From Euglena gracilis (taxonomy: Eukaryota; Euglenida; Euglenophyceae; Euglenales), in contig CP154956.1 of the NCBI GenBank assembly GCA_039621445.1, positions 73,174,205 through 73,238,204 of the forward strand: a stretch of 64,000 nt of DNA, written 5' to 3'. The stretch's first letter is position 1, and every line of letters begins with the position of its first letter. A program made the translations under genes and the position numbers. The notes below the pieces were generated by a model. The model did not search any database, was not told the origin of the DNA, and saw nothing but the letters and a program-made list of their open reading frames with translations. Of the stretch, positions 11,901-20,600 are shown in pieces.

Positions 11901-14054
11901 GGCTATATGAAATTCTTCCAGGAGGCTTGTTGTTGCACATCCGACGCGGCATCTCAACTTCATTTTTCATGCAGGTATGTATTTTTTCCAAATAAAATGG
12001 TATCTCTATTTATAAAATGCAGCTGATTTTTTTAAAATAGATTTCTCATTCCAGAGGAATGGAAGAGCACAGAAAAGTATCTCTGTAATTTTTTCGCGAA
12101 TTGCATTTCCTGTGGCGTATCTGATGATTTTTCTTTGTGTGCTTCTCTCTCTCTCTGTGTGTGTGTGTGTGTGTTTATATGTGTTGCTTCCCCCAAGTGG
12201 TTGAGATATGGTATGCGGACAGATAGGGCATAGCGGAGCCTTTGATCGTAGATGCCATGCGTCCCTGGGACCAGCAGCGCAGAGCTGCCACAGAGCAGCA
12301 GATGGCGGTCGTGCTGAGTCGTGTGGCGGCACTGGACCTCTGTGTGGAGCCCCAGACAGGAGGGGGCTGGGTGTGGGGACTCTGTGAGTTCCAAAGCGGT
12401 GCTGCCTGCCCGCCTGGCATCCATGTCATCCATTTTTATTGTCACATAATAAAATTGTCACATAAGAAAATTGTCACATAAGAAAATAATTATATCATAA
12501 CTAATTTAATATATTGTTTTTGTTGTTGTTGTTACTTTTACGATTACTATTATTATCATTATTGTTGTTGTTGTTGTTGTTATGATTTATATACACTTGG
12601 GCTGTAGGTGCTGCCTGGCCCGCCACCTCCTTCATTGCATACACCACAAATGGAACGCACATGAGATAATCCCATGCGTATAGTCTATGCTGTCAGTTCC
12701 TCCAAACAGTCTGCTGGGGTTCCTGACCCCCCCCCCTTTCCCCAGCGGCGTCCCTCTGCCCAATCCCCCGATGCAACGAGGCGGGGGACACCGTTGATCC
12801 CTGTTGTCGTCTGCCAGGAGTGTCTTCCCAACCCCCAACACCAGACCCCCGCCTGGTGGCAGCCCAGCGACCTGCAGGCGCTGGAGGCGGCGGCGGTGCT
12901 CTCCCCCCTCGAGGACCTGTTTGGTGACGCCGCCGCGGCGGAGGACGCCCGCGCCGCCAGCCCCCGGGGCCCCGCGGAGCCCAAGTCGCCCACCCACAAG
13001 CGGACCGCCAAAGCTCGCCCTGGGCCGCACATGACCACCACCATCGGGGTGTGCCCCATCACTGCTGCAGTTTCCCTGCGCGGTGGGGGGCATTAATAAA
13101 AAAATGACTCCAACAGAAATGTTTTTTTGTTCCCACACCAGGAAGTTACCCACACTCCCACTAACAAACCCCCCATTGCTGTGTGATAGATTCGATGGGA
13201 AACTCTGTAACCCCCCCCCCCTAATACCCCCTCAAGGGTCGGCAACTACCTCCCTAAAAAGTGCGCACCCCCCCCAAAGGAGAAATCATCGTCACATCTC
13301 AGGTCGGAAAACGCGCACAATCCTCAGAACAGTCCTTCTCAGACCAAAATTTTTATCGTCCAAGCCCAAATTTGACACATAACCACTTGATTAATTGCGT
13401 GACATCACAAGAAGAGAAAAACTGAAAAGAGTGGTGGAAAGCAAGTATTTTGGGCTTTGCCCTAATAAGCGCGCAATGCCCTAAGAAGTGCGCACCCCTT
13501 GGGGTCCGAAACTACGTCCTTAAAATGTGCGCACCCGTGCACTTATTAGGGGGGGGGTTAGATGGGCAGCCGCGAACCTGGGTGTGCTGCTGGCACTTCC
13601 TGACTGAAACTGCGTTTTCATCATCATCTGGATTGACTTCCTCATGGGTGGGTGGGATGGCATCGGAGGTTAGTTCACAGGAGGTTGGGCTGTCATCGGC
13701 CGCGGCCGGCTGCGGCCAACAACCTCCCGTCAACCAACCTCCCGTGAATAACCACCCATTTTCTCACAACCAATTCCGATGCCTTTCCCGGACGGGGGAG
13801 GGGTTGGCTCAGGCTCTGTAGCGTGGCCCAGTCCCCGTGCCACGGGGACGGCCGGGGTGGGCAGCAGCAGTAGCGGCAGCGGTGGGGCGGCGGCGGGCAA
13901 GCTGGCCGCGCCGAAGTCCGCCGCGCCGCGCCGCCCGGCGACGCACCGCAGTGGCTCTGCGAAGCGGTCGCCGTCCCCCAAGCCCGCCAAGCCCCGGACG
14001 GTGCCCCACCGCCGCAGCGGGTCCCCCAAGAAGCGCGCGGAGGGCCACAAGTGA
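280..14054 (+). CDS. Right-handed parallel beta-helix protein, 21 exons visible, 5' end outside window
   Basis: Exons read as: 280-410, 604-682, 804-1002, 1880-2095, 2582-2767, 2977-3076, 3417-3524, 5666-~5838, ~6348-6456, 6977-7062, 7502-7648, 7923-7997, 8548-~8662, ~9084-9260, 10560-10746, 10995-11074, 11171-11299, 11665-~11755, ~12275-12349, 12818-13016, 13837-14054 (TGA 14052-14054). Exons 1-17 encode a regular coil of about 23 residues: Gly-Val-x-Val, then Pro about 9 and Asn about 14 residues later, then the next Gly 8-9 residues on (for example GVRVLAQGHPLLRRNEV). This is the Beta_helix/PbH1 fold seen in NosD-, FBXO11- and SHCBP1-like proteins. The constant spacing fixes most splice sites to the codon. 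Exons 18-19 look coiled-coil, exon 20 is Ala/Asp-rich, and exon 21 is a Ser/Pro/Lys/Arg tail. No F-box is visible, but the N terminus lies outside. The fold is secure. The cellular role is unknown; substrate or protein binding is an inference. Confidence 0.82.
411..603 (+). other. Nonconventional intron (beta-helix gene)
   Basis: 5' end ggcCAGCC, 3' end GGCTGctggg; CAGCC can pair with GGCTG. The in-frame join is NTINICVQ|LTHADPIVERN in phase 2, restoring the Pro+9/Asn+14 coil spacing. There is no usable GT-AG alternative in frame. Confidence 0.7.
1003..1879 (+). other. Nonconventional intron with 8-bp end pairing
   Basis: 5' ggcCAGGCCCC, 3' GGGGCCTGctaga. The 8-bp complement is perfect, with CAG at +4 and CTG at -8. 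It joins GLLVQ|EAGSPEVVKN with exactly the coil spacing of neighbouring repeats. Slid by one base it could also be read as GC-AG. It contains two copies of the CAATTG repeat. Confidence 0.8.
1245..1717. repeat. CAATTG/CGCCCCCGGG repeat, two copies
   Basis: 1,247-1,382 and 1,571-1,717 share repeated GGGCAATTGACGCCCCC and AAATTGTCACCCC units. The second copy ends with inverted CAATTGCCC. Intronic. Confidence 0.6.
2096..2581 (+). other. Intron with G6/C6 complementary ends
   Basis: The coil spacing predicts the join RQSG|ATMFLQN, placing the intron between GTGGGGGG at its 5' end and GTGCCCCCC at its 3' end. No AG acceptor is in phase. The ends would pair through G6/C6 rather than CAG/CTG. It contains a TIR element of the CTGTCAGG family. 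Confidence 0.55.
2389..2532. mobile_element. CTGTCAGG-family TIR element, copy 1
   Basis: C-run-GAGAACCTGTCAGG at the left and GCCAGTTTCTCG-G-run at the right, with repeated CTGTCAGGGTCCC units between. Confidence 0.55.
3077..3416 (+). other. Nonconventional intron (beta-helix gene)
   Basis: 5' accCAGGC, 3' GCCTGaggcc; CAGGC pairs with GCCTG. The join is KLIRGS|RGVTLSEDANP in phase 1, giving a complete coil. A GC-AG alternative (3,071/3,434) would delete part of one coil. The (TG)n/TGATG microsatellite lies inside. Confidence 0.65.
3139..3295 (+). repeat. TG/TGATG microsatellite
   Basis: Blocks of (TG)n separated by CGGTGTGATGTGATGTGATG repeats; intronic. Confidence 0.9.
4100..4525. repeat. 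Direct repeat of about 75 bp plus inverted partial copy
   Basis: 4,108-4,178 and 4,446-4,521 are near-identical (GTGTATTAACCCTAGTTGGG...). 4,361-4,420 carries part of it inverted (CCCAACTAGGGTTAAAAACG). It lies within the 1.4-kb TIR element. Confidence 0.7.
4553..4655 (+). repeat. Telomere-like degenerate TTAGGG array
   Basis: Multiple GTTAGGG units with GATAGGG, TTGGGG and TTCGGG variants. It is internal to an intron, so it is not a chromosome end. A short TTAGGGTTAAG also occurs near 4,290. Confidence 0.65.
5961..6209. mobile_element. CTGTCAGG-family TIR element, copy 2
   Basis: CCCGGGAAACTGTCA and TACAGTTTCCCGGG are inverse ends. Repeated GGCCAACCTGTCAG units lie inside. Confidence 0.65.
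6457..6976 (+). other. Nonconventional intron, CAGGGC/GCCCTG
   Basis: 5' ggcCAGGGC, 3' GCCCTGgggcc; 6-bp complement at the standard offsets. The join is ERNVI|QGSAEDGVLI in phase 1, with Gly nine residues after Asn as in other coils. Confidence 0.85.
7063..7501 (+). other. Nonconventional intron with compensatory CAA/TTG pair
   Basis: 5' gtgCAAGGG, 3' CCCTTGgccgc. The usual CAG/CTG is replaced on both sides, keeping a 6-bp stem. The join is CESGHC|GLQVAGKG in phase 0. It starts with GT by chance but does not end in AG. Confidence 0.8.
7649..7922 (+). other. Nonconventional intron, CAGGGTG/CGCCCTG
   Basis: 5' cccCAGGGTG, 3' CGCCCTGcccgc; 7 pairs including one G-U. The join is KLGLQI|TEESRGVYDGN in phase 0, matching the expected coil length. 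No GT at the start and no AG at the end. Confidence 0.85.
7998..8547 (+). other. Nonconventional intron, CAGGGC/GCCCTG
   Basis: 5' agcCAGGGCT, 3' GGCCCTGccggc. The join is GILVEG|GANPTVTQN in phase 0, exactly one coil. Reading through would meet a TAG stop within three codons. Confidence 0.87.
8921..9006 (+). repeat. CAG/CCG triplet repeat
   Basis: About 15 CAG-type triplets run into about 10 CCG triplets and back to CAG. It is placed by the exon map in an intron (8,663-9,083), although open reading frames cross it. Confidence 0.8.
9261..10559 (+). other. Nonconventional intron, CAGGG/CCCTG
   Basis: 5' ggcCAGGG, 3' CCCTGagccc. The join is VTGECH|AVFTANQI in phase 2 with correct coil spacing. 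It contains the 10,026-10,388 TIR element. Confidence 0.82.
10026..10388. mobile_element. TATGTCCAACGACC TIR element
   Basis: Left CCCCCCTATGTCCAACGACC and right GGTCATTGGACATAGGGGGG are inverse. GGTCAGAGGACA occurs at two internal sites. Related pieces: 6,785-6,825, 18,447-18,545, 20,225-20,290. Confidence 0.65.
10747..10994 (+). other. GC-AG intron
   Basis: Donor GGG|GCGTCC and acceptor TTCTCCAG|CCGCGG. The phase 0 join is CGLAGG|PRSHGVVQDN with Pro/Asn spacing kept. No GT donor gives the right length. Confidence 0.6.
11075..11170 (+). other. Nonconventional intron of 96 nt, CAGAC/GTCTG
   Basis: 5' ggcCAGAC, 3' GTCTGctcgc. The join is ISLETL|TEVHGNRF in phase 2. This short example is a good test case, because the two motifs lie only about 80 nt apart. 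Confidence 0.8.
12350..12817 (+). other. Nonconventional intron, CAGAC/GTCTG
   Basis: 5' cccCAGAC, 3' GTCTGccag (offset one shorter than usual). The join is LDLCVE|ECLPNPQHQ in phase 0. Confidence 0.6.
13205..13561. mobile_element. TAACCCCC...TTATTAGGGGGTTA element
   Basis: It starts TAAC-C-run-TAATA and ends TTATTA-G-run-TTA, with GTGCGCACCCC motifs inside. It lies within the last intron of the beta-helix gene. Confidence 0.6.
13667..13755. repeat. Short GGAGGTTGGG-family copy
   Basis: TTCACAGGAGGTTGGG...CAACCTCCCGTGAA flanks a GGCCGCGGCC core, as in the 1.4-kb element. Confidence 0.55.
13837..14054 (+). CDS. Last exon of the beta-helix gene: basic Ser/Pro-rich tail
   Basis: This exon encodes a Gly/Ser stretch followed by a low-complexity tail rich in Lys, Arg, Ser and Pro (for example KRSPSPKPAKPRTVPHRRSG), ending EGHK and TGA. 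The reading frame joins exon 20 (ends 13,016) as ...TAKAR|ATGTAG... in phase 1, across an intron whose ends pair CTGGGCC with GGCCCAG. Such tails often bind nucleic acid or are phosphorylated; that role is inference only. Confidence 0.75.
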
Positions 14055-14258
14055 CCCGCAGCCACGTCTACCCCTCCCCTGTCTGCCCCCCTGGCCCCCC
14101 TCACTTGTCCCACAGCTTCCTCTGCTGGGCTGGCTGCCTGGTTGCGTGGTGCTCCCTGTGTTTGTCTCTCTTTCTGTTGGTCTGCCTTGGGGCTCCCCTC
14201 TGCCATCCCCTGATCAGGATTTGTCATTTCGCGGATGTGCAGTTCTGTTCCATTCGGG

Positions 14259-14326
14259 AAACGTTCCATTGAGTGGAACGTTTGAGGTACGTGGTGGACA
14301 TCAACCGTTGGTCGATGCCCACCACG
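14259..14326 (+). other. Two adjacent hairpins downstream of the beta-helix gene
   Basis: 14,259-14,283 is a perfect 10-bp stem (AAACGTTCCA / TGGAACGTTT) with a 5-nt loop. 14,289-14,326 is a longer imperfect stem (ACGTGGTGG...CCACCACGT). They begin about 205 nt past the stop codon. They could be a 3'-UTR, processing or small-RNA structure; nothing identifies which. Confidence 0.4.
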
Positions 14327-15649
14327 TCTGACTGATCCTGATTGGACAAGGCAGACCCTCACTGTGACCTTCGTTTCGCGCACTTCTTGACCCACCTCTG
14401 CTCCTCCAAATGCTCTCCCAAATGTCCACGTCAAGCCCTCGCACCACCCCCCAGTCTCTTGCCAAGTAAATGGACCCCCCATCAAGCCATGCAGGCACCA
14501 TCATCCCCCCCCCCCCCGCAGTTTTCTCTTGCATCCATTCCCAATCGCAATGGACAAACTGATCTGATTTCAGGTCAACGTGCCGCAATGGTCTCCTCCG
14601 CCCGTCTCTGACACCAAAGCCGGCCGCTGATGCCCCGGAAACGTCGTTGGATCTTTCAAGTTACTGTTGATCAGCCGGTGTGCAATGGAAGCGTTGCCCC
14701 TTCGGCCGCTGCGGAACGTGTAGGGTCATTCGGGGGATATTTTGGGCCGGTTGTCACAACATTGCAGCCCGTTGGCTCTCCCTCAAACAGCAAGTTGGAG
14801 GTAGAAGCGGCTTCGCTTTTGACTGGGTCCACATGCATTGGCAACCCATCCGTCACTGACACGCAAGATTGGGAAGCGACAGGTTGCTTTCAGGGTCGCC
14901 GAAGTCCCTGATCTATGCCAATCTGTAAATGGGGGAAGGAGAGTGTGGGAAATGTGGGAAGACCTGCAGCCAAAACGCAAGGTCACACGACGTCTCGTGA
15001 CTTAATCAACTTAAAAGTGGGATTAGGACTGGCCGGATTGGTGCACCAACCTGCAACCAGGCCTTCTTTTTTCATCTGCAATGCCATTTGATGATGCGGG
15101 GCTTTATTCAAATGGCTTGCATTCCCACTTTTTATCTCTAAACGCCCTGCATCAGGAGAGGCAGCCGCCTCCACATCAGCCACCCCCACTCCACTCTGCA
15201 GTGGGGCTGCATTTGTGTCGTCTGTTTTAAATCGTCTTAAATGGACCCGACCGTCTCATACGGGTTCCCTTATTACGCCTTACCCTCTGACCGCCTTTTT
15301 CCAATGTGCCTTACCCTCCCCCAAACTAACACTGCCTGTGAGTGGTTTGCCTGTGTGGTTGCACCGTGGTGCACTTGTGTTGACCAAATGTGTGATTCGC
15401 GTTTTTTTTTTCTGCTGCCATGCCAGAGGAGAATCACCAGATGCATCCAAATACCTCAAAGACAATGCGAAATTGCTGCCGATGTCAAAGGAGTACCAAG
15501 TGCAAAAAAAGCGCAAAAAAATTAAAAAATTGCAGAAGGAAATGCTGATGTGCCTTTAGGTCCATTTGTAAACCGCGGGGTCAGCAGAATCTGGTTTGCT
15601 TGGTCAGTCGAAGGAGGGGGGTTAGCAGGTGGGGGGTCAGTAGTTTTAG

Positions 15650-17300
15650 CAGGGGGGGGGTTACTGAAGGAGGAGATTCGAGCTCGAACGTTCAAGCTCG
15701 AGCTTCCTCGATCGTTTTTAAGCCCCCCTCGGGGGGGGGGGGGCTGAAACAGCCCACTCGAACCACTGCAAATGACATTTGACATTTGAGCTTTTCGAGG
15801 AGGCTCTTGCGGCTCTCCTCGTATATGCATGGAGGTGTTTTTTTTGGGGACTTTCTACAAAAACGTGCCAACAAAAAGGGCTAGTACAACAAAGAGGAAT
15901 TGCACACATAGGGCACACGCAACACAAGGGATTTTGTTCTTGAAAGGCCCTCCAAACAGTTGCGTACAAAAGGGCATCGGCAATGAAAGGAATTTGAAAT
16001 TCGTTGAAAATATGTGTATTTTTTTATTACAGTTTTATGATCCAACATATGTTCGAGATCGTTCAAGGAGGATCCCTCGGGCGTTTTTTCGACCGCCCGC
16101 CCCCCCCCCCCGTTTTTGGCCCGAAACCCATGCAGGGTTAAAAAAAAAAAGTCGAGAAAAAATCGAAAAATACTGTCTCAAAGGTTTCCTTCGTCATGGC
16201 ACCATCAGGCAGGTAAAGAGCTCAGCACTACACAAACCTGGTTTACAAGTGGGGGAGGGGTTCATGGTTTATAATTTGTCCAGGTCTCCAAACCTCATCA
16301 TGCGAGTCTATAGATAATGTCTGGCAACTGCGCCGTGGTGCCCTTTCTGAGAGCATGTGGTAGGGGGTTATAGTAGAGGGACACTCGATTTCCGAGGTTC
16401 GAGGTTTGGGACCCTTTTGACCTTGCTTGACAGGGCTCTGAACTCTCAGGCTGTCAGGGGGTAACCTTCGGAGCAGGCTCGAGCACGAATGTTTGAGGTC
16501 GAGCCTCGTCGAACGTTTTTGAGCTCAGGGGGGGCATAAAGCTTCGTCGAACCACCTCGAATGACGTCTGAGGAGGCTCTAGAGCCTCCTCAAACGTGCC
16601 TCGAACAACGTTTGAAGCGGCTCGAGACCCTCCTCAAACTTACATGCATACAGGTGTTTTCCGGGCCCTGTGCGAACAGTTGTCAGGATTTACGCACACA
16701 GGGCATGCGCTGTGCAAGGGATTTTGATATTTTAAACATCTGCAAACAGTTGCCTATAAAAGGATACGGGCAGCAAAAGGGAGTTGCACACACAGGGCAA
16801 ATTAGTTCATTTTTTTTCCTTCAGCCTCATGGTGGAATTTTTGTTCAAGGAGGCTCTAGAGCCTGCTCGAACGGGCTCGAGGAGGCTCTTGAGCCTCCTC
16901 TGACCGTAACCCTCCTCCTCTGGCCTGCTTTCATTCTTGACGACCAGAACAGTGGCACAGAACAGGACATCGGCGTTCACAGCCACAGTCCATACACTAG
17001 ATACAGAATGCAAGGCAATTGCAAATATCTGGGACCACCCTCTCCGCATATGAATGTTCGGGGAGGTCTTCACCACCTCGGAGGTGGCTTCAGAGTCCGC
17101 TCTCTTCCATCCCCTCCCCACCTCCAGTACCCCCAACCGGCCTGCCCCTCCGCCCTGGGAGGATAACCATAGGGAGGTTCCAGATCGAACGTCTGATCTC
17201 GAGCCTCCTCGAACGTTTTTATGCTCCTCGCCCAGGGGTTTAAAACAACCTCCTCAAACGACCTCGAACGATGTCTCCGGCCTCCTGCATGCTAGTATCC
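15650..17300. repeat. GAGCCTCCTCGAACG-type repeat tract
   Basis: There are many copies of GGAGGCTCxxGAGCCTCCTC and TCGAACG motifs, with a C/G run in each unit (15,660-15,830; 16,460-16,640; 16,840-16,920; 17,160-17,290). Further copies lie at 19,870-20,070, 20,730-20,770, 21,000-21,260 and 21,640-21,705. Confidence 0.6.
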
Positions 17301-17468
17301 AGAGACCCAGAACTGTTTTCTCCATTTAGTGATCAAACATCTTCGCTTTCTTTAAAAATTCACGTCAGGGTGATTCACGTCAGAGTGCTATGCTTTTAAT
17401 GAAAGGGATGGGGTTAGGTCAATATTCCCCTGACCCTCCACCTGCCTCCCCAACCCGTGTCCCGTCAG

Positions 17469-17591
17469 CCGCCGCCGACCATCTGTTGCTGGCCCTGGGC
17501 CCTGGCTGCCTCCTCCTCCGCCACGGCTGCTGTGAAGCAGGAGCCGGGCCGCCATGTTCTGCAGGATGTCGAGTCAGACGACGACGTTCAG
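17469..17591 (+). CDS. Putative acidic exon upstream of the RING (RFWD3-like gene)
   Basis: A GC3-rich open stretch reads ...[22 protein letters not shown] and ends at CAG|GTGTGT. It joins in phase 0 to the RING exon at 24,331 (SEGNCCPIC). No ATG is in frame, so the left edge is a guess (an AG at 17,467-17,468). The 6.7-kb intron that follows makes the link an inference. Confidence 0.45.
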
Positions 17592-17629
17592 GTGTGTAGG
17601 GTGTATGCAGCTCTGTGTGTGTAGGTGTT

Positions 17630-17661
<32 letters not shown>

Positions 17662-20600
17662 GTGGGTGTGGGTGTTCGTGTGTGTGCATGTGTCTGTGGG
17701 TGGGTGGGTGTGGGTGTTTGAGTGTCCATCTGCGTGCGAGTGTGTTGATGGCGTACAGGAAGGAGGGCTTAGGGAGGGACGGACACCTCCAGAAAATCAA
17801 CGTTCAATGAAGCCTACCTTGCACATTTGGTGCCAGGGAAGTGTAACCCCCCCCCCCCTAATAGAAGCACGCGTGCGCTTATAGAGGACCGCCGCCTCCG
17901 GCGGCGGGGGGTGCGCTTCTATTTGGACCCTACCCGCGCGATTATTGTTGATTTCCTTTAGAAATCCCATAAAAATGGGGGGTGCGCTTGTAGCGGGCCG
18001 CCGCCTTCGGCGGCGGGGGGGTGCGCTTTTATTTGGACCCTGCGCTTGTAGCGGCCCCGCGCTTCTATTAGGGGGGGTTTATATACTTTGCGCCGAAAAT
18101 CTTAAGCAATTTTGACAAATTTTCACCCGAAAATTGCCCCAAAACGGCATTTTTCGCCATTTTTCTGGCCGATTATTGGTTGAAAATATTTGGCCTGGCG
18201 CTTTGCGCTGGGCCCAGGGGTTTTCTTAAGCCGGAGGGGACCCTATCCCCCGGGGGGGGGTTCAGCCAGCCAACAGCTCAAATCCAGCCAGCAGCCCAAA
18301 TTCGGGCTGGGAGCCCCCCCCCCCTTCCCGGGGGTCGAGTGAAATAAAGTTGGGTCCAGCCCGGCCGAAGGCCGGGCCAGCCGGCCGAAGGCTATGTGCA
18401 TCCATGAGAAGTATCAGAAGTTTTTTGTATTTCTGTTTCAAAGACCCCACCCATGTCCAACGACCCTCCTACATCCAACGACCAACCCCCCCCCCCCAGT
18501 TGGAGGACACCCTTTCGAAGGTTTGACCAGATTTTTGGCACAGCCAGGGGTTTTCTTAAGGTCCAGCCTCCGGCTGCTGGCTGGAAATGAGCTGCTGGCT
18601 TGACCCCCCCGGGGGTATAGGAGGGGGGGGGGTCCGGGGGCTGGAGGGGGCTGGCTGGGCTGGACTGGGTCGATGAAAAAACAAAAATTTCTGAATTTTT
18701 TTTTGCCATTTTCGACATTTTGATGGATGGAGCTAGATCAAGGCTGGATCAAGACTGGAGGAACAGCCTAATTACTGAAAAAATGCAGGGATAGGTGAGC
18801 TGGGCAGCCCATTTGGCTGGCCCGGTACAGTGTGTCACACGGTGAACGCAGTCCGTCCCAGGTGTGGACCTCAATCGAACGTAATGCCCTCCCAAAGGTC
18901 GCCAGGAGACAACCTAACCAGGGTATTGGATGTACGCCTAACACACTCCCCAGCAGAAGTTGGCCTGCCGGCCGCACTCACCAACTTGGCCCAGGAGTTT
19001 CCCTCTCCCCCACACGCTACCTCTTGTTGCCCATGCCCTTTTGCAGGGGGGGGGGGGAATGCGTTGCGCATTTTTCCGCATTTTTGCGCATTTTTTTTGC
19101 GCATTTTTGTCAATTTTTCAAAAATGCGCATTATTGCGCTTTTTTGCGCATTTTTTTGCGCATTTTTTGCATATTTCCCCCCCCGTTTTTGCACATTTTC
19201 CATTTTTTGCGCATTTTTTGCCCAACTTTGCACATTTTCCATTTTTGCGCATTTTTTGTGCATTTTTTGCCGAATTTTGCACATTTTGCCATTTTTGCAC
19301 ATTTTCCACCCAAATCACATGCTCATCGAATTTTGCCCACATTTAACTGACCCATTTCTGTAACCAACGAACCCATTTTCGCACTTTTTTCCCACCCAAG
19401 GGACCCGCCTCAAGAGAAAACCCTTGGATGATGAGGTGTGGGTACTCATCCAATGACGATGAGGACACTAGGGGTTTCAGAGACCCCACATTGACACGTA
19501 ACCAAGGCGGGAATCCCACTCCCCTGGTCACAAGTAATGGCAACCATGGCTGACATTGTTGGTTATGGTGAACGGAGAGTGACGCCTTGGTCATGCATTT
19601 TTTGGCCAAAATGCCTTCATTTCAGCTCTTTTTGGTGATTTTGGTTTAATTTTGGGTTTACTGTTGGAAATTTTTCAAAGTTCTTTTTCCCTTAGGAATG
19701 CCACAAACTCAGCGCATTTTTTGCGCATTTTTTTGCGCATTTTTTCGCATTTTTGCCCATTTTTTCCGAAGGGCCGTCCGGCGCATTTCCCCCCCTGCCT
19801 TTTGTACGCAACCTTTGCTCGGCCCTAAAACAACAGCATTCCAAATCTCGGTCTTGTAAACCTGCCTTCAGGAACGTAGGAGGATATTCTAGAGCATCCT
19901 CAAACGTCTTTCGAGGTGGTTTGAGGATCCTTTTTAAGCCCCCTCGAGGGGGAGTTTAAAATACTTGAGAATGCTCGACCTCGAACATTCGATCTGGAGC
20001 ATTCTCCTCTCGAGCCTCTCGGACAAGCCTGGAACACGTTCGAGGAGGGTCTCGAGCCTTCTGGATGGGGAGGTTAGACAGGTGTTGGGGGGTACTCCCA
20101 CCCCACATGCAATGTGTGTTCTGCACCGTGTGCAGCATCGGGTGCGCTGTGTGAAAGAACATTAAAAGATTTGCCATTGGGGGAAACATAATTTCCCCAG
20201 GAAAACATTCATCACTCCCCCTCCCCAATGTCCAACGACCGGTAACTCTGTCCTCTGACCGGGGGGGGGGGTGGTCATTGGACATAGGGCTGTTACCAAA
20301 AAGGTGTGCAATCCGGCCACTTGCCTCCAACACGTTCGAGGAGGGGTACTTATCTGTTATCGTACGACGGACCCCCCCCCCTTTCGGTTATGGTACGACA
20401 CCCTTTTTTTGGGTTATTTAGGGTTAATTAAAGGAATAGGGTTAGGTGCGCACATGCACGTTTGCGCTACATGGCCACGTTGCGCTACATGGCCATTAGC
20501 GCACCTAACCCTACTCCTTCAATAACCCCATAATAGCGCTACATGGCCATGTTGCGCTACACGGCCATGTAGCGCAACGTGGCAATGTAGCGCAACGTGG

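Larger units (their letters stand above)
13017..13836 (+). other. Nonconventional intron with swapped CTG/CAG ends
   Basis: 5' gccCTGGGCC, 3' GGCCCAGtcccc. The 7-bp complement sits at the standard offsets but with the motif orientation reversed. The join is TAKA|R|ATGTAG in phase 1. It holds the 13,205-13,561 TIR element and a GGGAGGTTGG-family copy. Confidence 0.8.
14055..17468. other. Intergenic region after the beta-helix gene
   Basis: It contains the hairpins at 14,259-14,326, moderately GC-rich unique DNA to about 15.5 kb, then GAGCCTCCTCG repeats. A 93-codon ATG reading frame (14,630-14,911) has no recognisable motif and is not called. The start of the RFWD3-like gene may lie here unseen. 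Confidence 0.5.

Noticed and set aside
19044-19797. CRISPR-like array (regularly repeated GCGCATTTTTT)
   Set aside because: No unique spacers of constant length, the host is eukaryotic, and TIRs plus a 7-bp duplication identify a mobile element.
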